NCBI RefSeq assembly: GCF_049676595.1
Contig: NZ_CP187259.1
Location: forward strand, 3,550,772 to 3,614,771
Direction: 5' to 3'
DNA length: 64,000 nucleotides
From: Methanocella_A sp049676595
GTDB lineage: Archaea; Halobacteriota; Methanocellia; Methanocellales; Methanocellaceae
The stretch's first letter is position 1. Each line of letters starts with the position of its first letter. Of this stretch, positions 53,711-64,000 are shown piece by piece. The position numbers were made by a program, and so were the translations under genes. The notes below the pieces were generated by a model. That model searched no databases. It saw only the letters and a list, made by a program, of their open reading frames with translations, and was not told where the DNA came from.

Positions 53711-54462
53711 ATCGAATAGATGCCCGGGGCCCGGGAGACGATCCACCTGGCTGCCTTGACCGCGCCCGAGGCCAGCGCCTGCCGGGAGTGGAGCTGGTGC
53801 CTGATCTCGATCCGCTCGCCGTCGCAGGCGAATAAGGCGGTGTGATCCCCGACGATGTCGCCGCCTCGTACGGCGTGGATGCCGATTTCGCCCGGGGTCC
53901 GGGGAGCGACTCCTTCCCGGCCGTAGACGTACTTAGGCTTCTCCGCCAAAGCAGAGGAGATGACGTCCGCCGCCTTTAACGCCGTACCGCTGGGAGCATC
54001 CTTCTTCTTGTTGTGGTGTGCCTCGATGATCTCGATGTCGCTGTCCCCGAGGTTCTTCGCCGCCTCCCGGAGGAGCTTCAGGAAGACCTGGACGCCGAAG
54101 GAGTAGTTTGGGGAGATGATGGCGCGAATCTTGCCTGCCTCGATCGCCTTCGTCATCTCTGCCTTCTGCGCCTCGTCGAAGCCGGTGGTACCGACAACGA
54201 CGTTGACGCCGTTGGCCGCTGAGGCCTTGACGTTGTTCACCGCTGCCGAAGCGACAGTGAAGTCGATGAGGACGTCGGGCTTCGCCGCTTTCAGCACCGC
54301 GTCGATATCGGAGACACTGGAGACTGCGATCTTGCCTACTTTCTTGCCTGCCACTAAATCGAAGCCGGCGACGATCTCCATGTCTGGCTGGGCCAGCACA
54401 GTGTCGGAGATCATCGTGCCCATCCGGCCGTTGATGCCGGTGATTGCCACTTTGATGACCAT
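53689..54462 (-). CDS. dapB: 4-hydroxy-tetrahydrodipicolinate reductase
   Basis: A 257-residue NAD(P)H-dependent reductase of lysine biosynthesis. GINGRMGTMI at 8-17 is the nucleotide loop, GTTGFDEAQ near 92 and NYSFGVQVF near 119 are typical, and EAHHNKKKDAPSGTA carries the catalytic His and Lys. Length is normal. It follows dapA by 19 bp in the S17e-dapA-dapB unit. The last codons are repeated in tandem just after the gene (53636-53685). Confidence 0.95.
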   Translation of the reverse strand: MVIKVAITGINGRMGTMISDTVLAQPDMEIVAGFDLVAGKKVGKIAVSSVSDIDAVLKAAKPDVLIDFTVASAAVNNVKASAANGVNVVVGTTGFDEAQKAEMTKAIEAGKIRAIISPNYSFGVQVFLKLLREAAKNLGDSDIEIIEAHHNKKKDAPSGTALKAADVISSALAEKPKYVYGREGVAPRTPGEIGIHAVRGGDIVGDHTALFACDGERIEIRHQLHSRQALASGAVKAARWIVSRAPGIYSMDDMFKE

Positions 54463-54481
54463 GGGAATTCAACTCGTTTGC

Positions 54482-55459
54482 TTACTTCTTGCCTGGCTTA
54501 GCCGAAGCCGCGGGCTTCTTGACAGGAGCCGCCTTTACGGCCACTTTGCCGCCGAGCTTTACGCCGTAAGCCTCGAGCAGGCCCTTCAGCTTCTTCTGGT
54601 TCTCCGGAGCCATCTCGGTCATAGGCAGCCTCAGCGAGCCCGCGGCGATGCCCATCATGTTGGCCGCTGCCTTCACGGGTATCGGGTTGGTCTCGAGGAA
54701 CATGGCTTTCATGATCGGAGCGATCTTGTAGTACAAGTCGATCGCTTTCTCGTGGTTGCCCTCGTCGTAGTACTTGACCATCGTGCACATTTCCTTCGGC
54801 ATGATGTTGGCCAGCACGGACACGACGCCCTTGCCGCCCATAGCCATAACCGGGAGGGTAATGTTGTCGTCACCCGAGAGCACTGTGAACTTCTTTTTGC
54901 CGCCGCGGGTGAGCTCGATGATCTTCTCGATCTGCTCCATGCTGCCGCTGGCCTCCTTGACGCCGATGATGAACTCGTCTTTTGCCAGCTCGGCTATCGT
55001 TTCGGGAAGCATGTTGGTCCCGGTCCTTCCGGGGACATTGTAGAGGATGATCGGCATTTCGGCTTTCGCCGCGATAGTCCTGTAGTGGAGGATCTGCCCG
55101 GCAGGCATGGGCTTGTTATAATAAGGTGTGATCAGCATGGCAGCGGCTGCTCCGGCTTCTTTGGCATACTGGGTCAACTCCAGCGCTTCCTGAGTGTTGT
55201 TGGAGCCCGAGCCTCCGATGACAGGTACTTTACGCTTGTTCCTGTCGACCTGATCGACGGCGATCTCGAGCAGCTTTTTCTGCTCCTCGAACCGCAGGGT
55301 CGCGGCTTCGCCCGTGCACCCGCAGGGCACGATACCGTCCACGCCACCTTCGATGACGTAGTCTATGTTGCGCCGGAAGCCCTCTTCGTCGATGCTGCCG
55401 TCCTTTCTAAAAGGAGTAATAAGGGCAGGATAAACGCCCTTGAGCGTCTTAAGCTTCAT
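54482..55459 (-). CDS. dapA: 4-hydroxy-tetrahydrodipicolinate synthase
   Basis: A 325-residue aldolase that condenses pyruvate with aspartate semialdehyde. The Schiff-base lysine is K168 (IIGVKEASG), Y140 lies in IILYNVPGRTG, and GCTGEAATL near 47-55 binds the substrate carboxylate. The barrel ends near residue 292; a further 30 residues rich in Lys, Ala and Pro (KKPAASAKPGKK) form an unusual basic tail. The start codon overlaps the stop of the S17e gene by one base. With dapB and asd it provides three steps of the lysine pathway in this window. Confidence 0.95.
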   Translation of the reverse strand: MKLKTLKGVYPALITPFRKDGSIDEEGFRRNIDYVIEGGVDGIVPCGCTGEAATLRFEEQKKLLEIAVDQVDRNKRKVPVIGGSGSNNTQEALELTQYAKEAGAAAAMLITPYYNKPMPAGQILHYRTIAAKAEMPIILYNVPGRTGTNMLPETIAELAKDEFIIGVKEASGSMEQIEKIIELTRGGKKKFTVLSGDDNITLPVMAMGGKGVVSVLANIMPKEMCTMVKYYDEGNHEKAIDLYYKIAPIMKAMFLETNPIPVKAAANMMGIAAGSLRLPMTEMAPENQKKLKGLLEAYGVKLGGKVAVKAAPVKKPAASAKPGKK

Positions 55460-55656
55460 TACTTCTTCCTGCCTTTGGATGCCATTTTTCTGGTCACGTA
55501 GCCAGCGATGCGGTTCCTGAGCTCCTTAGTCTGGACGGACGCAAGCTGTTCTACCTTCGCCTTGTTTGCAGTGAAGTCGGTACCGAACTCGCTCGGGTAC
55601 TGCCTCAGCAGGGCATCGGTGGTGCTCTTGATATAAGTCTGCCTGATACTTCCCAT
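55459..55656 (-). CDS. rps17e: 30S ribosomal protein S17e
   Basis: A 65-residue archaeal/eukaryotic-type ribosomal protein. MGSIRQTYIKSTTDALLRQYPSEFGTDFTANKAKV is diagnostic, and length is typical. The SD AGGAGGTAGACC stands right before the ATG. It is the first gene of the S17e-dapA-dapB unit, an arrangement that ties lysine synthesis genes to a ribosomal promoter. The promoter region at 55740-55790 has a TATA-like ttaattatatta flanked by GTCGTA (55755) and TACGAC (55771), an inverted pair. Confidence 0.95.
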   Translation of the reverse strand: MGSIRQTYIKSTTDALLRQYPSEFGTDFTANKAKVEQLASVQTKELRNRIAGYVTRKMASKGRKK

Positions 55657-55940
55657 GGTCTACCTCCTTTTGCGCTTTAACACGGCCGGCAATGGGTCCG
55701 GCACGCTCATCGCACGTAGATGATCGTCGCCCGACAATGATGTCGTTCGACGTAGTCGTATTAATTATATTACGACACCTTTTATACGTTGCGATTGTCT
55801 GCCGGGGTCGTGCGACAATCCTTAAACCTTAATGGTACAAATAATTTTTCTATCATTTTTGCTGTCAGCAAGGCGCGTCAAGCTACCGACGGCGAAAAAA
55901 GTACAGAATCCCGGAAATTTGTCCCGGGAGTATATCGTGA

Positions 55941-57368
55941 TCACTTAAAGGTCGGGCGCTGGCTCAGCAGCTTGGGCAGGGCCAGCGGGCGGTAAGGTTT
56001 GCCTGCGCAGCGCATTCTGATCTCCTGCGCCAGCTCTTCCCGGGTCATGGTCACCCGCTTGCCAGTTTCTCTGATGCTGACGGAGAGCACGCCCGATTCC
56101 GCCTCCCGGTCGCCTACCACGGCAACGTACGGGATCCATTCAGTGTTGGCTTTCGCGATCTTCTTGGCCAGCGTCTCATCACTGTCGTCCACGTCGTACC
56201 GGACGCCGTCGATATCCAGGTACCGGCAGTATTCCTGCTGCTTCTCGGAGACGGGGATGATCCGCACCTGGGTCGGGGCGAGCCAGACCGGCAGGGTGGG
56301 CTGCTCTTTCTTCAGCGCCTCCTCGAGGATGGAGTAGTACCACCGCTCGATGCTGCCGATGCTGGAGTGGCAGATGATGCAGCCTTTCTTCTTGCCGTCC
56401 CGGTCAGTGTAGTCGATGCCGTACACCTGGGCATCCTTGACATCCAGCTGCACCGTCGAGAGCTGGATGCAGCCCCGGGTCGAGTCCACGCCCTGAAATT
56501 CGTTCTTGACGGCCCAGTAGTGCTTGGCCTCGGACAGTATTTCGATGAAGGCCGGCTGGTTGGAGTATTTTACGAGATCGACGATCCTGGACCGGTTTTC
56601 CAGGTAGAAGGACTCCACGATGCGGAAGACGATAGCGTACTCGACGCCGGAAGCGTCAGCGAGGTCAGAATAGTTCCGGTACAATTCCTGGTACTCTGCC
56701 CAGCCCTCGTCGATGTCCCGGCAGAAGCAGTGGATGTCGGGCATGTGAAAAGCCCGGAGCCTCTTCAGGCCGGACAGCTCTCCGCTCCGCTCGTACCGGA
56801 AGCTCTTGCTGAACTCGTACATGCGCAGGGGCAGGTTCCGGTAGCTGATGGTGGCGTCCTTCATGATCTTGAACAGCCCGAAGTCGCCCGCGAACCGCAG
56901 GATGAACTCCCGATCGCTGTCAGGAGACCTGACCGAGTAGTGACGCTCGTGGAAGGTACCGGCCTGCTCCCGGATCTGGGGATCGTCCCAGGCGTAGAGC
57001 AGCGGGGAGTCGATCTGCAGCGCCTTGAAGCGGCTGACTGCAATCTCGTTCGCCCAGTCGTGCAGCAGCTGGAAGATCAGGTAGCCCTTAGGGTAAAACC
57101 TGAAGTTGCCTGAGTCCGAGGATGGCTCGTAGCCGACCAGCTCGTGGGCCTGCATGATCTTGACTGAGGGAGGCTCAATGCCAGGAGGCTTCTTCAGTTC
57201 CTCAGAGACTACGTAAGCCTCGAGGGGCTTGCATTCCGCTTTCGCAAGCGCGGCCATGACCTCGTCTTCTTTCGCGAGGTCCACGGGCAGCTCAGTGCCG
57301 TCAGGCAGAAGTATGATCCGCCTGCTCTGAATGTTCTTCACGATATCTTCCCTGTTTTTGAGCTCCAT
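55941..57368 (-). CDS. thrS: threonyl-tRNA synthetase lacking the N-terminal editing domain
   Basis: About 475 residues from the ATG at 57368 (a TTG at 57371 is nearer the SD GGAGG at 57381-57385). Class II core: SDSGNFRFYPKGYLI, motif 2 SFRYERSGELSGLKRLRAFHMPD and motif 3 GSIERW, with a C-terminal anticodon-binding domain (WLAPTQVRIIPVSEKQQEYC ...). Archaeal ThrRS normally has about 140 more N-terminal residues with a D-aminoacyl-tRNA-deacylase-like domain that removes mis-charged Ser. That domain is absent here, as in the split ThrS-cat proteins of some Crenarchaeota. The upstream leader ORF (57423-57548) suggests control by threonine supply. Confidence 0.9.
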   Translation of the reverse strand: MELKNREDIVKNIQSRRIILLPDGTELPVDLAKEDEVMAALAKAECKPLEAYVVSEELKKPPGIEPPSVKIMQAHELVGYEPSSDSGNFRFYPKGYLIFQLLHDWANEIAVSRFKALQIDSPLLYAWDDPQIREQAGTFHERHYSVRSPDSDREFILRFAGDFGLFKIMKDATISYRNLPLRMYEFSKSFRYERSGELSGLKRLRAFHMPDIHCFCRDIDEGWAEYQELYRNYSDLADASGVEYAIVFRIVESFYLENRSRIVDLVKYSNQPAFIEILSEAKHYWAVKNEFQGVDSTRGCIQLSTVQLDVKDAQVYGIDYTDRDGKKKGCIICHSSIGSIERWYYSILEEALKKEQPTLPVWLAPTQVRIIPVSEKQQEYCRYLDIDGVRYDVDDSDETLAKKIAKANTEWIPYVAVVGDREAESGVLSVSIRETGKRVTMTREELAQEIRMRCAGKPYRPLALPKLLSQRPTFK

Positions 57369-57385
57369 CAAGATCAAGTGCCTCC

Positions 57386-57548
57386 GGAAAAAGCTGGGCC
57401 GAGAGAGGCTCGTCGTCCTCACTCACTGGCCATTAGTAGTAGTTGCGGTGGTAGTAGTGTAAAAATTGCTGGTATACAGGCTCGTTTGCACGGCTATCAG
57501 GTTTACCACCAATACTACTACAAGTCCACGGTATAAAAATATTACCAT
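57386..57548 (-). promoter_or_regulatory. candidate threonine leader peptide and attenuator of thrS
   Basis: A 41-codon ORF runs from ATG 57548 to TGA 57425-57423 and ends TTTTATTTNGQ, with seven Thr codons in eight. The upstream part of the same ORF (GTAGTAGTATTGGTGGTA, about 57511-57494) is nearly complementary to the Thr-codon tract (about 57451-57434), 15 of 18 positions. After the stop come a weak hairpin (CGAG/CTCG, 57412-57400) and five T residues (57392-57388), then the SD of thrS. The ATG has no SD; an internal TATA-like TTTTTATA (about 57540-57533) could instead start a shorter leader. The pattern resembles bacterial thr leader peptides. Confidence 0.5.
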
Positions 57549-57557
57549 GGAAAACGC

Positions 57558-58517
57558 TTACTGCTTAACGCCCAGCACAGCGGGGTTCACGACATTCCGG
57601 GGCTTCCCCGCCAGAAATTGCGCCACGTTCTCAGCGGCTATGGCAATGCTCTGCTCCTTCGCTTCCCGGGTATTGTAAGCGATGTGAGGCGTAAGAAGCG
57701 TGTTACTCAGGCCGATAAGCGGGCTATCCTGCGGCAGCGGCTCCCGATCGTATACGTCGAGGCAGGCTCCACCGATTCTGCCTTCATCCAGCGCCCGCAC
57801 CAGAGCATCCTGGCGGATGACAGGCCCCCGGGCAGTATTGACAATGACTGCCCCAGGCTTCATTAATCGGAAAGCCTCGTCGTCGAGGAGGCCTTCGGTA
57901 TCAGGCGTCAGAGGCAGGTGTAAGGTGATGAAATCGCTTTCTGCGCAGAGACGATCGAGGCCTACGTACCTGAACTTACTCCCGCTTGCCGGGCTCCGAC
58001 GAACATCGTAAGCGATGACATCCATCCCGAAGCACCGGGCTATCTCCGCCACCCTCGAGCCGATCTGCCCTGTGCCAATCACACCGAGAGTTTTTCCCCG
58101 CAGCTCCCGGCCCTCAAAAGCAGTACAGTCGAACTTTTCTTCCCGCATCCAGAAGTCGGCTTCAGGGATCCTTCGGACAAAGGAAAGCAGCATGGCGAAG
58201 ACATGTTCTGCCACAGCTTCGTTAGAATAGCCCGGGACATTCGTGACTGTTACGCCCTTCAGAGTTGCCGCGTCCAGGTCAACGTCATCGAACCCGGTCC
58301 GGGTGAGGGCTACGAGTTTGAGATTACTGGTATCAAAGGCCCTGGCAGGCAGCTTGAAATGGCTTACAACAGCTATGTCGGCACCATCGACCCGGCAGAG
58401 ATATTCTTCTATGGAAGATGGCTGGCCGCGATATACTTTTACTTCGCCGAGCTTGCTGAACCTCGACTCATATAGCTCAGGCTTAGAAACGGCATCCGCC
58501 ACTACGATGAATACCAT
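57558..58517 (-). CDS. D-isomer-specific 2-hydroxyacid dehydrogenase
   Basis: A 319-residue NAD-dependent enzyme of the phosphoglycerate/glycerate dehydrogenase superfamily. The cofactor motif GVIGTGQIGSRVAE is near 145-158. Catalytic Arg, Glu and His appear in VNTARGPV, YDREPLP and LLTPHIAYNT. It lacks the ACT-type C-terminal domain of long SerA, so it may be a glycerate/hydroxypyruvate reductase or a related 2-ketoacid reductase. It precedes the thrS leader on the same strand by 9 bp and may be co-transcribed with it. Confidence 0.88.
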   Translation of the reverse strand: MVFIVVADAVSKPELYESRFSKLGEVKVYRGQPSSIEEYLCRVDGADIAVVSHFKLPARAFDTSNLKLVALTRTGFDDVDLDAATLKGVTVTNVPGYSNEAVAEHVFAMLLSFVRRIPEADFWMREEKFDCTAFEGRELRGKTLGVIGTGQIGSRVAEIARCFGMDVIAYDVRRSPASGSKFRYVGLDRLCAESDFITLHLPLTPDTEGLLDDEAFRLMKPGAVIVNTARGPVIRQDALVRALDEGRIGGACLDVYDREPLPQDSPLIGLSNTLLTPHIAYNTREAKEQSIAIAAENVAQFLAGKPRNVVNPAVLGVKQ

Positions 58518-58715
58518 ACCTGAGAGAGTCGGCTCTCATGGACAAAGCATTTTGTCTGATAAAAAACGGTTTGGAGATTTGAGAAATGAAGTTTAAGCTG
58601 TCAGTGGAATTGTAGATAGAATAGTTGTTCATGCGTATTGAATTATTGTAAATGAATATTGATAGTCGTTGCTATCACTAAATCATATATTTAGAAAATG
58701 TGTTGTGTTGTTGGT

Positions 58716-58844
58716 GGGTTGGCAGCGTGGTATGGTTCCCAGGGACTCGCGTACCTTAGTACAGCATACTACGTGACCAGGCTTAACTTCCGGGTTCGGA
58801 ATGGGACCGGGTGAACACTGGTGCTATGGCCGCCAAAACCCACT
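58716..58844 (-). rRNA. rrf: 5S ribosomal RNA
   Basis: The minus strand reads GGCGGCCATAGCACC at its 5' end, then CCCATTCCGAACCCGGAAGT, and closes with CACGCTGCCAACCCAC. GTGGGTT and AACCCAC form the outer stem. Conserved 5S loops are intact. Ends are estimated from pairing. It is the last gene of the rRNA operon. Confidence 0.93.
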
Positions 58845-59029
58845 AACATGACAATGAAAATGGATTAAGCGAATTATTGATGGTTGAATATGGTTTCTGT
58901 GTAAAGTTCGTGTTTCGCTCTGGATTTCGCTTTGGAATGCAAACTACATCAAGTATAATATTTTAGAGTAGTTTTGCTTGAGTGTGGGACCCGTGTAACA
59001 ATATCTTTGTTTGGTGATTGTTTTTTGGC

Positions 59030-61945
<2,916 letters not shown>

Positions 61946-62291
61946 ACAATCGGTTTACCGAATCTCATCTCTTTTCGCAGTTAACTACGTTAATATTATT
62001 ACTTGCTTGTACTGTTTACATTCCAATACAGCGTCCAGAGCAAAATTCCTTTACACAGCCTCATCGCCCACAAACTGGAATGAAGACCATCTATTATTAT
62101 GATCCCCTATTCATGGACATCAACCCTTCCCACCAAGAATTACTCATAGGTGGTGCATCGATCATCTGAGATTATTAGATGAATATGAACTTACGATACG
62201 ATTACTGCATGCACGCTGAACCTTAGTTCAGGGCACTGCGAGCACCATACAAGTCACGCATCCTATTTAAAGATTGCGTAATATGGTGCAA
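61946..62291 (-). other. 16S-23S spacer, distal part
   Basis: About 345 bp between tRNA-Ala and the 23S rRNA. It contains AT-rich sequence with complementary tracts expected of the 23S processing stem (for example around 61950-62000 and 62160-62270). No further tRNA or ORF is seen. Confidence 0.6.
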
Positions 62292-62364
62292 TGGACTTGC
62301 TGGGATTTGAACCCAGGGCCTCCGCCTTGCAAAGGCGGCGCTCTTCCAACTGAGCTACAAGCCC
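62292..62364 (-). tRNA. tRNA-Ala (anticodon TGC)
   Basis: A 73-nt cloverleaf on the minus strand: acceptor GGGCTTG pairs with CAAGTCC, D-arm GCTC...GAGC, anticodon stem CGCCT/AGGCG around TTTGCAA, T-arm CTGGG-TTCAAAT-CCCAG. The discriminator is A, and CCA is not encoded. Its place in the 16S-23S spacer is the usual one for archaeal rRNA operons. Confidence 0.97.
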
Positions 62365-62504
62365 CATTTGCAGGCTTTACCTGAGGGGTATTCCCGCAAG
62401 CATTATTACACGTTTGATTGGTTGTTTATCGACTCCCTGGTTAGTGATAAATCGTCTTGTCGATTACCCGTTGGGTAATCATCGTTCTCTAAGAGAACGT
62501 CGTT

Positions 62505-63979
<1,475 letters not shown>

Positions 63980-64000
63980 TCAGCACACTAAACTGAGCTT

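Noticed and set aside
54116..55501. 461-codon plus-strand frame opposite dapA and dapB
   Set aside because: Shadow of two well-identified enzymes; no SD or conserved motif.

Overview
The window looks like a chromosomal segment of a methanogenic euryarchaeon, most likely a member of the Methanocellales (Methanocella/RC-I type). Pointers are a methanogenesis marker 8 protein (47499-48332), the methanofuran enzyme MfnB (9391-10086), archaeal RadB, S17e, two Cdc48/VAT ATPases, archaeal-type ThrRS, TATA-box promoters and Shine-Dalgarno sites of the GGAGGTGATC type that match the anti-SD of the 16S gene present here. The genus is inferred from gene content and base composition, not from a database search.

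Layout. 1-12100: a winged-helix regulator, an isopropylmalate/citramalate synthase-family gene whose 5' end is out of frame, a NYN-domain protein, a HisA-like/DHH pair, a thioredoxin-CcdA membrane protein, a zinc-ribbon protein, MfnB and IMP dehydrogenase. 12145-15651: a heat-shock operon (HSR1-type regulator, Cdc48, Hsp20) with a likely HSR1 operator at the promoter. 16227-20696: PRC-barrel and DUF1614 proteins, a degenerate single-AAA ATPase and a second Cdc48. 21239-31203: LarC, a Gly/Cys-rich secreted protein, GT-C type membrane glycosyltransferases with a decayed internal duplication, a NERD protein, YdeI-like protein, RadB and a RuvC/YqgF-like protein with an apparent AUA start. 32590-36032: class III ribonucleotide reductase NrdD (frameshifted) with NrdG. 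37075-41963: a UPF0200-UPF0201 fusion, a TIM-barrel isomerase and two related MFS transporters. 42565-52600: RNase Z, Asd, a ferredoxin, methanogenesis marker 8, a radical SAM protein, ThiI and several unknowns. 52648-57548: a chagasin-type inhibitor, S17e-DapA-DapB, and a ThrRS without editing domain, preceded by a short ORF with a run of threonine codons. 58716-63979: a complete 16S-tRNA-Ala-23S-5S operon on the minus strand.

What stands out. First, the spaces between genes carry several families of non-coding inverted-repeat elements. Family A has five copies with 32-bp terminal arms. Family D has four copies of about 420-600 bp with long imperfect arms. Families B and C are related in design. 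They are nested: family A sits inside a D copy at 3096-3795, and at 40028-40619 three different inverted repeats lie one inside another. Second, the 41-codon ORF upstream of thrS holds seven Thr codons in eight just before its stop and lies opposite a near-complementary upstream tract, which looks like a leader-peptide attenuator, a mechanism I do not know to be described in archaea. Third, several genes show frameshifts or non-standard starts (757-2305, 28529-28813, 30403, 32795-35138). These may be real or may be sequencing errors.

Pathway links: MfnB for methanofuran; Asd, DapA and DapB for lysine/threonine; ThrRS for threonine use; NrdD/NrdG for anaerobic dNTP supply; HSR1/Cdc48/Hsp20 for protein quality control.
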